A DNA stretch of 7,844 bases, from contig MNYO01000024.1 in the NCBI GenBank assembly GCA_001873165.1, forward strand, positions 1-7,844. Direction: 5' to 3'. Below, piece by piece: positions 1-6,055 of the stretch. Made by a program: the position numbers and the translations under genes. Position 1 is the stretch's first letter, and each line of letters begins with the position of its first letter. The notes under the pieces were generated by a model, which ran no database searches, was not told the origin of the DNA, and saw only the letters and a program-made list of their open reading frames with translations. The DNA comes from Candidatus Gracilibacteria bacterium CG2_30_37_12 (GTDB taxonomy: Bacteria; Patescibacteriota; Gracilibacteria; BD1-5; UBA2023).

Positions 1-13
1 CCTCTGTTTTCTG

Positions 14-19
14 TATACT
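14..19 (+). promoter_or_regulatory. Possible -10 box of the TPR lipoprotein gene
   Basis: TATACT lies 29 nt before the ATG at 49. A matching -35 would fall outside the left edge, so only half the promoter can be examined. The predicted transcript start near 26 would leave a 5' leader of about 22 nt without a Shine-Dalgarno motif. This is a weak call in AT-rich sequence. Confidence 0.25.
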
Positions 20-48
20 TTTTCAGAAATTTATTCTCCATCATTTTT

Positions 49-1524
49 ATGTTTCCAAAAACTATTTTTTTTATTCTTATTCCATTATTCCTCCTCACTT
101 CTTGTACGCTTCCGTTTTCTCCTGCGACTCAGGAAGGAAACTGAGTGCAGGATGCTTCGTGAACGACTCAAAATGGATCATGAGTCATCCAGACGGGTAG
201 CGAAAATATTGCCGAAGCATGACAACTTCGAGAGGAGAAACTCCAGGAATCAAAACGTCGAATCAATTTTCGTTCTATCATACGGAAAGGGGATTATTTC
301 TCGCTCAAAAATGATCAAGATACGGCTCTTTCGTATTATCTCAATGCATATAAAACTCTCAAGGATGATCACACTTTGGAGCGGAAGATAGCAGGAGTAT
401 ATTTTGATATGAAAGATTTTACTCATGCGTATTCATATTATGCAAAAGTTCCATTTGTCGACTTGGAAGAGGGAGAAAAGCAACAAGCCATTTCGGCTCT
501 TATGTTTGATGAAAAAGTGACGGATAAAAGTGTGGAGATTCAGAAAATGGGACTTACAGAAGATCAAACGGCGTATTATGGATATATAGAAAATTGTTAT
601 ACAGGGATTCATAATTGTATCGTCGCATTGGATTCCTATTCTGGAAGCTACGAACCGACCAAGAAACTGAAAAATATCATTGATACTTATATGAATGTGA
701 GTACCGATTTTCACTATAGAAATATCCTCATCGCGGGGGCATTTTTCCAAGGAAAGGAATATCTGGCGGGAGCAAAAATTACCGAAGAAATTATTCAAAA
801 ACGACCAGATTATAAGATTGCTTACAAAATCGCGGGGTACTGTAATTACGAGATTGGAAAATATCGGGAGGCAAATGTATTTCTCGGAAAATATTATACT
901 TTCGATCCAAAAGACATAACCGTGGCTTATACACTCTGACTTACGAACTATAACACGCAAGAATACGCGACTTCCAATATGTATTTTAATACCGCCGTTC
1001 TCAATGGATATATGCCAAAAACGGAACTCGAACGACGGCTTATATATAATTATTACACGCTCGGAGATATAAAAAGTATGTTTAAGATATTTCGATATCT
1101 TCTCAAAGAATCGGATGTAAAAGAGGATGATTTTATTATCGCGGTACATACTGCCTTACAAGAAAATGATATCTCGAAAGGATTTCTTTGGGCAAATCAA
1201 GGGATAGAAATGTTTACAAACTCTGATATGTTGTATGTACTGCGATGAGATTTATATATTTTGAATAATGATATGAGTCGTGCATGGGAGGATTTTAATA
1301 AAGCCTATGCACTAAATCCACGTAATCCTGGTGCGATTCTTGGGTTTGCGAAATGGCATTTTTCTAAAAATAATTATACTTCCGCAAAAGAATATATACA
1401 ATCTACCAAGGAAATCGATTCAGACGGTGTATTTGGACACGAAGCAGATGAGCTTCTGAAAAAGATAGAAGCTACGGAAAAAACTCAAACAGGGAGTTTG
1501 AATATGAGCGGAAGTATACAATAA
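49..1524 (+). CDS. TPR-repeat lipoprotein (UGA read as Gly)
   Basis: A 491-residue secreted lipoprotein of unknown specific role. The N-terminus has Lys4, a hydrophobic stretch (about 5-16) and a lipobox L16-T17-S18-C19, so the protein should be lipidated at Cys19 and anchored on the outer face of the membrane. A low-complexity Gly/Gln/Ser/Thr linker (about 25-60) follows, then a long alpha-helical region with TPR-like helix pairs. The clearest are near 255-290 (spaced A, G and Y, ending 'FDP') and 392-470 (ending 'LNPRNP'). TPR arrays usually bind protein partners. Six in-frame TGA codons occur at 142, 160, 181, 220, 937 and 1246 (residues 32, 38, 45, 58, 297, 400); under the standard code the gene would be shattered. 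The frame is open to the left edge, but ATG 49 is chosen because it puts the signal peptide right at the N-terminus. The next gene starts 23 nt downstream and is probably co-transcribed. No enzyme motif was seen. Confidence 0.85.
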
Positions 1525-1547
1525 TTTTATTTTTTAGTTATTAGACT

Positions 1548-2132
1548 ATGCCTCACGAACAAAGAGATTCTGTAAAAGAAATTATCAAAAAACCTGTTTC
1601 GCCCGAACAACAAGCAGGTGTTTTGAAAGATAAAGAAAAATCTGATTTGGAGAATCAGATTGTGAGTACACTTAAGAGTCTGAATAGTCACATGACGAAA
1701 AAAGAAATCCTCGCACTGATTCATCGTATAGAAGTGGGAAAAGGTCTAGAAGGGCTCCGATCAGAACTCCAGAAAGAGAAAAAACTCGAAGGGGCAGAAA
1801 TTTCCGATGAAGTGCTTCAAGATATATTGTCACTTTTCCGGGAAGTAGAACAGCTCGTTGTATCGGGGCTCAAAGAGCTAAAACTGGAACTCAGTAACCT
1901 TAATGAATCCAAAGAATATACCATCAATAAAACGGCATATCTGACTGCTCGATTTCCTTGGATCAAGAAACTCGAAGAAAGTAAACTTGGTGAAAATATC
2001 ATCATAGATCTCGCAGGAATCTGAGTGGGAGCACTCGATTCTGCTCATTCTATACTCAAGTTTCTCCTGATACTTCTCGGAGATTTGGTAATATTGCCAA
2101 AACAGATTGTCGATGAGATACGAAAAAAATAA
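1548..2132 (+). CDS. Small helical hypothetical protein with C-terminal hydrophobic segment
   Basis: A 194-residue protein I do not recognise. Residues 1-120 are highly charged (Lys/Glu-rich) and predicted helical, with heptad-like Leu/Ile spacing around 65-120 that suggests a coiled coil. Near the C-terminus, about residues 168-184 form a short hydrophobic helix interrupted by 'GD', followed by a basic tail 'DEIRKK'. This could be a membrane-associated tail. One in-frame TGA (2022-2024, residue 159) lies in 'LAGIGVGAL', where glycine fits a small-residue helix. Without the TGA read-through the hydrophobic segment would be lost. It begins 23 nt after the TPR lipoprotein gene with no terminator between, so an operon and a shared function are plausible but unproven. 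No Shine-Dalgarno motif precedes the ATG. It ends at UAA just before a structured intergenic region. Confidence 0.75.
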
Positions 2133-2276
2133 GAGGTTTCTGAAAAATTCGTTCTTTGAGCTTAAATCTCCATTTCCTCGTTCTCCGCACAGACGTACGG
2201 TTCACTGTAGTAACCCCTCTTCGGGGGAGCTATGGCTTCGATTTGCACTCAAATTACTTCGCTTTTGAAAAACCTC
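2133..2276. ncRNA. Candidate structured RNA (rod-like fold), strand unresolved
   Basis: This intergenic segment contains nested, collinear complementary blocks rather than random sequence. The outer arms 2133-2146 and 2263-2276 pair at 12 of 14 positions, including an unbroken 7 bp 'gaggttt'/'aaacctc'. Inside them 2155-2160 pairs with 2248-2253, 2163-2168 with 2240-2245 (one G-U), and 2170-2173 with 2232-2235. The apical part has an acag/ctgt hairpin (2189-2192 with 2205-2208) and a cccc/gggg hairpin (2214-2217 with 2224-2227) with 'ucuuc' in its loop. The result is a rod with internal bubbles and a branched head, about 144 nt long, with a terminator 16 nt beyond its plus-strand end. Its shape is broadly like a 6S-type RNA, but I recognise no conserved motif of 6S, SRP, tmRNA or RNase P RNA. 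It may instead be a 3' UTR fold or a palindromic repeat element. Its complement would fold similarly, so the strand is open. Confidence 0.35.
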
Positions 2277-2292
2277 AGATTTCTTGAATATA

Positions 2293-2321
2293 AAAATACT
2301 CTCAAATTTTGAGAGTATTTT
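2293..2321. terminator. Bidirectional intrinsic terminator
   Basis: Perfect 14-bp inverted repeat: 2293-2306 (aaaatactctcaaa) is the exact reverse complement of 2308-2321, around a single central base. In RNA the loop would open to a few nt. The A-run on one flank becomes a U-run on the other strand, so it can act in both directions. It sits between the plus-strand lipoprotein/helical-protein pair (ending 2132) and the minus-strand pilus genes (last stop at 2334), which is where a shared terminator is expected. The stem is AT-rich with a TACTCTC core. Confidence 0.8.
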
Positions 2322-2333
2322 CGTGTAATCTTT

Positions 2334-3437
2334 TTATGCCACCGTCTCTGTAATCTTCAATACTGCTGCAAATATTCCGAAGGCAAACCAGAGGACGAAT
2401 ATTCCGGCTATCAAAATAGCAAGAGGTTCAATGAAGCGAACGAGCACGGCAATGGAGCTATCCACTTCTCGTGTGTATTGTGCTGCGAGTTTGTGACATA
2501 CTTTATTAACCGTGGAAGTTCGTTCTCCAGCAGAGATAATCTGATAAAAATCTTGAGTAAATACTTTGAAATTCGGATCGGACTCTTCGATACTTTCTGC
2601 TATCTTTTTTCCGTTTTGTACATTTCTGGAAACGGCTTCTATTTTTTCTTGAAACACGACATTATTACTTCCTTCTCCTGTCAAAGTGAGAGTTCGAACA
2701 ATAGGAATTCCTGCTTCGAGGAGAAGCGAAAGAGTGGAGGCAACTCGCACGATCGTATAGTTACGATAAACATCTCCGACTACGGGGATTTTCAGATAAA
2801 ATACATCGAGTGCTCGTCGTCCCGTTATACTTTTTGCATAGGCCTGAAAAGCCAAAACAATAACGATGGCAAATATGATAATTCCCCAGAAATTTCCCTG
2901 TATGAATCGACTTGTTCCAATGAGTGCCTGAGTGGCAAAAGGCAGTTCTACTCCCGTATTTGCAAAAAGTGGTTCCAATTTTGGTATGATATACGTCATA
3001 ATCGTCATAACCGCTCCGACCAAAAAAAGAATGATAATAAATGGATAAGTAAGTGCTCCTTTTACTTTTGACTTCAGTTCTTCTTGATTTCTGAGTTCAT
3101 TTGCAAGGCTCACAAAAGAATGTTGCATAGTACCAGATTGTTCTCAGGCTTCTATAATAGCAACTTCTCGTCGGTCAAAAATACTCGGAAGTTTTTTCAT
3201 GGCGATACTGAAGCTATCCCCTGATTCAACAAAAACGAGCAGATTATTGATCTCAACTTCTAGTTTGATATTTCTATTTTTATCGAGAAATGAGCGAAGT
3301 GCAGAAATAACACTTACTCCACCATCCACCATATTTGCGAGATGTTCATAGAAGAGTGCTTTTTCTTTTACACTAATTCGGTGCCAGAAGCGGACTTCTT
3401 GTATTTTTTGTATAGTTTGTAAGGACTTTGTTTTCAT
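2334..3437 (-). CDS. pilC: Type IV pilus inner-membrane platform protein PilC/GspF
   Basis: A 367-residue member of the T2SSF (GspF/PilC) family, the inner-membrane platform that couples the assembly ATPase to pilin insertion. Two repeated cytoplasmic T2SSF domains are visible (about 25-148 and 226-350). The first carries the family motif 'EAGEQSG' (96-102) and the second a degenerate 'SAGERTS'. Membrane segments lie at about 131-151 (starting 'YPFIIIL'), 183-201 and 335-360. The glycine at residue 98 in the first motif is encoded by TGA (3146-3144). Read as a stop, it would cut the gene into 97- and 264-residue parts, so this is table-25 coding and not a frameshift. The start at 3437 is fixed by an in-frame TAA two codons upstream. 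The length is a little under the usual ~400 residues, mostly from a shorter N-terminus. It is last in the three-gene minus-strand run, 22 nt after the pilO-like gene. No gene for the cognate ATPase is in the window. Confidence 0.92.
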
Positions 3438-3459
3438 ACTTTATAAGTTTTAGTGGAAA

Positions 3460-4011
3460 TTATTCAAAATAGTACATACCAAGCTCTATGCTTGCAGAAA
3501 CAGCTTCATTTTTCGTGGTATCGAGTGGAAAGGAGAGATTCTTGATAACGTAGGATTTACTATTTTTCCCACTTGTAAGATAGTTGAGAAAAGTATTGAG
3601 GGTATAAATATCTTGTGCTTTAAACGACAGAGAAATATTTGCAAGTGAGAGTCCATTTGCTGTTTTTTCTCCTTTGGACAGAGAAATATTCGCGATACTT
3701 ATCCCCGTATTATTTGGAGAAAATATACTATCAAGAATAGCATCTTCTCGGAAATCGCCTCCATATCGTGAGATTTCATTTTGAAGAGTTGTATCTTTTT
3801 CGATATTATCTTTCATAGTTTGTAATTTATCGAGAGCTCATTTTTGCGCGATAGTATCTTTTTGCGCGAGTTCAAGAGAATCTTTGTGTTCTATATAGCT
3901 GTATCCCTGATCGATAGTGAAAAAGAATCCGATGATAATACTCAAGCAGAGTAGTATTATCGCGATGATTTGCTTTTTATTGTCGTCCATATTTTGAAGA
4001 TTGGTTTGCAT
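3460..4011 (-). CDS. pilO: PilO-like type IV pilus alignment protein
   Basis: A 183-residue bitopic membrane protein. A short basic cytoplasmic tail is followed by one membrane segment (about 14-32, 'IIAIILLCLSIIIGFFF'), a helical/coiled stretch (about 40-85), and a C-terminal alpha/beta domain. The ending has the PilO pattern of alternating strands and a helix: 'ISLSFKAQDIYTLNTFLNYL', then 'VIKNLSFPL', then 'ASIELGMYYF'. In pilus machines PilO pairs with PilN to link the cytoplasmic PilM/ATPase side to the cell exterior. The family assignment rests on fold pattern, length and neighbours, since sequence conservation in PilO is low. One TGA (3840-3838) encodes Gly58 in 'IAQKGAL'. Reading it as a stop would remove the membrane anchor and leave an isolated C-terminal fragment. 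It starts 39 nt after the pilN-like stop and has its own TATAAT 8 nt before the ATG. Confidence 0.75.
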
Positions 4012-4019
4012 GAGTGTTG

Positions 4020-4048
4020 ATTATATAAAAAATAATAAAAGATGAAAA
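4020..4048 (-). promoter_or_regulatory. Start-proximal promoter of the pilO-like gene
   Basis: On the minus strand TATAAT (4025-4020) is a perfect -10 box ending 8 nt before the ATG at 4011. TTTTCA (4048-4043) is a 4-of-6 match to the -35 consensus with the optimal 17-bp spacer. Transcription would begin at or within a base or two of the start codon, giving a leaderless mRNA. It lies in the 39-nt gap after the pilN-like gene, so pilO and pilC may have a promoter separate from any upstream transcript. Confidence 0.5.
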
Positions 4049-4050
4049 TT

Positions 4051-4620
4051 TTATTGTTGAGGAGTATTTGTAACATTAAATTCTATAGAAAAATTACGCT
4101 TTTGCTCGTGTCCAGAAACAGTCAGTACGGGAGCAAGTTGGAAAATACTTCCACTTCCTGTTCTATAATCTCCGATAAATTGGGAGATTTTCCTAATCCC
4201 ATCGTCTCCTGCGAGAATCGTTTCTGGTATAGAAGTGGCAGAAGTGGTGATTTTTCCATTCTCATAGGAAAATCCAGTAAAAATCATCTTGTAATTTCTG
4301 GCAATACTGATGAGTTCGCTAATATAGGTCTGAGCTTCATTTTTCTTGATATCTTGTAGAATAGTAGATTTGTTATTTGTCACCAGTTCTGCAGCGATAA
4401 TTTTTTTGTCGCTTTTTATTTTCTCTATACTCGTGGCATATTGAGAACTATCTGCTTGGGCTTTTTCAATGGCAGAAGTAAGTCGCATATTCTCAAAAAA
4501 GAGAAAAGTAGATATAGCACAAATAATCGCAAAAAGCGTAGCAGATGCTATAAGGAGCATGCTTTGTGTAGACTGTTTGTCCGATTTTTGTTGTGCAAGT
4601 TGTTCTGTAGTGGTGTTCAT
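4051..4620 (-). CDS. PilN-like type IV pilus assembly protein
   Basis: A 189-residue bitopic membrane protein: a polar cytoplasmic N-terminus (1-20, rich in Thr/Gln/Ser), one membrane helix (about 21-42, 'MLLIASATLFAIICAI'), a coiled-coil-like helix (about 45-85), then a C-terminal alpha/beta domain ('LISIARNYKMIFTGFSYENG' to 'FSIEFNVTN'). This is the layout shared by PilN and PilO, which form a heterodimer. Its position directly upstream of the pilO-like and pilC genes favours PilN, but two PilO-type paralogues cannot be excluded from sequence alone, so no symbol is given. It is the only one of the eight main genes without an in-frame TGA. It ends at UAA. The ATG at 4620 is 8 nt after a TATATT hexamer and has no Shine-Dalgarno motif. 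A pilM gene, usually next to pilN, is not in the window. Confidence 0.65.
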   Translation of the reverse strand: MNTTTEQLAQQKSDKQSTQSMLLIASATLFAIICAISTFLFFENMRLTSAIEKAQADSSQYATSIEKIKSDKKIIAAELVTNNKSTILQDIKKNEAQTYISELISIARNYKMIFTGFSYENGKITTSATSIPETILAGDDGIRKISQFIGDYRTGSGSIFQLAPVLTVSGHEQKRNFSIEFNVTNTPQQ

Positions 4621-4628
4621 AAAGAGAA

Positions 4629-4634
4629 AATATA
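4629..4634 (-). promoter_or_regulatory. Possible -10 box of the pilN-like gene
   Basis: TATATT (5 of 6 to consensus) ends 8 nt before the ATG at 4620, the same spacing as at pilO and the lytic transglycosylase gene. No good -35 is seen at 16-18 bp. A second candidate -10 (TGT-TATATT at 4645-4640 minus, extended type, with a weak TATTGT at 4667-4662) is also present, so the exact start of the pilus transcript is uncertain. Confidence 0.35.
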
Positions 4635-4650
4635 AAATAAATATAACAGA

Positions 4651-4678
4651 TTGATATTAGCACAATATTTCATATAAT
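4651..4678 (+). promoter_or_regulatory. Sigma70-type promoter of tsaE
   Basis: TTGATA (4651-4656) and a perfect TATAAT (4673-4678) are separated by 16 bp. This is the best promoter in the window. It sits in the 56-65 bp divergent gap between the pilN-like gene and tsaE. The expected transcript start (about 4685) coincides with the in-frame ATG at 4686, so the message is probably leaderless. The box overlaps the more upstream ATG at 4677, which argues against that start. Confidence 0.75.
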
Positions 4679-4685
4679 GCAAATT

Positions 4686-5093
4686 ATGCAAGATAAAATG
4701 ATGTACATTCTCACGAGAGAAAATCTCTCAGGATTTCCTATCCGACCCAAGAAAGGGGAGAGGATATTTTTACGTGGAGATCTTGGGGTAGGAAAAACCA
4801 CTCTTTCCAAGCATATTATTTCCACTCTTCTTGGTACTCCGATAACTGTAAAAAGTCCGACGTACACCTATTATAATAAATATGACCAAAATATTTATCA
4901 TTTTGATCTCTATCGACTACAGACTTATGATGATTTCGTGAATATCGGATGAGAAGAGATTCTTGATAATGGAGAAAATATCTGTCTCATAGAATGGCCA
5001 GAAATCCTCGAAGGAAGATATAAGTCAACCATCGATATAGAGATTTTAAAAACAGAAAAAGAAGATGAAAGAAGAGTATATATTACTGTATAA
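4686..5093 (+). CDS. tsaE: tRNA threonylcarbamoyladenosine synthesis ATPase TsaE
   Basis: A 135-residue P-loop protein of the TsaE (YjeE) family. It works with TsaB and TsaD to form t6A at position 37 of ANN-reading tRNAs in the cytoplasm. Visible hallmarks in order are Walker A 'GDLGVGKT' (31-38, Lys37), 'SPTYTYYNKY', 'HFDLYRL', and the C-terminal 'IEWPE'. A TGA (4950-4952) encodes Gly89 in 'NIGGEEI', the 'lG.EE' site of the family; without read-through the essential 'IEWPE' end would be lost. The frame also has ATGs at 4677, 4698 and 4701. I chose 4686 because the TATAAT box covers 4677 and the predicted transcript start is at about 4685. The family is usually about 140-155 residues, so the N-terminus is short but complete. 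tsaB and tsaD are not nearby. A lytic transglycosylase gene follows after 9 nt. Confidence 0.93.
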
Positions 5094-5094
5094 T
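5089..5094 (+). promoter_or_regulatory. Possible -10 box of the lytic transglycosylase gene
   Basis: TATAAT covers the tsaE stop codon and ends 8 nt before the ATG at 5103, matching the spacing at the pilO-like gene. There is no recognisable -35 at 16-18 bp, so this could be chance from the last codons (gta taa). If used, it would give a second, leaderless transcript in addition to read-through from tsaE. Confidence 0.35.
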
Positions 5095-5102
5095 TTTTCC
5101 TC

Positions 5103-5984
5103 ATGAGTAAAAGTCGTCTCATTCTCATCGTTTCTATTTTGATCCTTTTTGTAAGTATCGGGATATTTCTCTTTGTTGGGAAAAGCTCTCAACATACCGC
5201 GGATCTCTCAAAGATTATCGATTATTCCAAAATAAATTTCGCAGGAGAAAAAGTATCTTTTGAAGGGAAATATTATTATAATCTGGAAAAGTTTGAGAAA
5301 GAGCTTTCAGTAACACGTTTCAATCTCTATCAGTTCGTTCTCTATCATAAACGAGAACCACTTTATATTCCCTATATAGAAAAGAAACTCAAAGAAGCAG
5401 GAATTCCCGATGATTTCAAATACTTAGCAATTGCAGAGAGTGGACTTCGAAACGAGTCCCTCAGTAGCGCAGGAGCTGGTGGAATTTGGCAATTTGTTCC
5501 AGATACAGCAAAACAGTACAAATTACAGGTAAATGATACGGTTGATGAACGGTATAATTTTGAACTCGAAACTGATGCGGCTATTACATATTTTAAGAAA
5601 CTTTATGCAGATTTTCATGACTGGACACTCGTAGCTGCTGCCTATAATCGCTGAGAAAATGGACTCCGTCGTGCCTTGGATGATCAGAAAGTTACTTCTT
5701 ATTATGATCTGTATCTGAACGAAGAAACAACCCGATATCTTTTTCGAATAATTGCGATAAAATATCTAATGGAAAATAGATATGAAGTTTTCAATACTGA
5801 TGAGCTCGGAGATGTTTTCATGGCACCCAAGACCAAGATTATTGAAGTGACAGAATTAGCGGATATTAAAGATTGGTGTTTCTCAAATAAATACGATTAT
5901 GCAATGACGAGACAATTGAATCAATGGATTTTATGAAATACGCTTCCAAAAGGAAATTGGAAGATAAAAGTATTGGACTTGTAA
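5103..5984 (+). CDS. Membrane-anchored MltD-like lytic transglycosylase
   Basis: A 293-residue wall-cleaving enzyme. An N-terminal membrane anchor (about 5-26) is followed by a linker and a SLT/GH23 domain (about 90-230) of the MltD type. The domain has 'IPDDFKYLAIAESG' with the catalytic Glu112, then 'AGAGGIWQFVPDTA', then 'AAAYNRGENGLRRAL'. Such enzymes cleave the MurNAc-GlcNAc bond of peptidoglycan non-hydrolytically, leaving 1,6-anhydroMurNAc. The C-terminus 'LNQWILGNTLPKG' resembles the region after the catalytic fold in MltD. Two TGA codons encode Gly184 (5652-5654), inside the conserved 'AYN.G' motif, and Gly278 (5934-5936). Reading either as a stop would truncate the enzyme. No LysM repeats were found, unlike many MltD proteins. 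It starts 9 nt after tsaE, so the two are probably co-transcribed. Its outward-facing domain could remodel the wall for pilus passage, for growth, or for attack on a host, which cannot be decided here. Confidence 0.9.
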
Positions 5985-5989
5985 TTTTT

Positions 5990-6018
5990 TTGTTTCTTGA
6001 GCATTTATATGGTATAAT
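5990..6018 (+). promoter_or_regulatory. Promoter of the surface-protein gene
   Basis: A perfect TATAAT (6013-6018) preceded by TGG makes an extended -10 (TGnTATAAT). TTGTTT (5990-5995) is a weak -35 with a 17-bp spacer. The predicted transcript start near 6025 leaves a leader of about 30 nt before ATG 6056. An in-frame TAG (6044-6046) lies between them, so the start cannot be extended upstream. The gap after the transglycosylase gene is 71 bp with no hairpin terminator. Confidence 0.6.
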
Positions 6019-6055
6019 GCCAAGGATTCATATATTTTTATAGATGTAGCCTCTT

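Noticed and set aside
433..1149. Long minus-strand open frame (238 codons)
   Set aside because: It lies wholly inside the TPR lipoprotein gene, and its residue composition is typical of antisense translation. The plus-strand frame has a lipobox and TPR repeats.
2185..2203. Group II intron domain V remnant ('ccgcac..acgtacggttc')
   Set aside because: The string resembles the 3' strand of domain V, but the matching 5' strand (GAGCCGUA type) is absent, pairing with 'gagctta' fails after five positions, and no intron-encoded reverse transcriptase is nearby.
2478..3071. Plus-strand open frame antisense to pilC
   Set aside because: Ser/Cys/Tyr-rich shadow translation with no domain. The minus strand carries the clear GspF/PilC protein.
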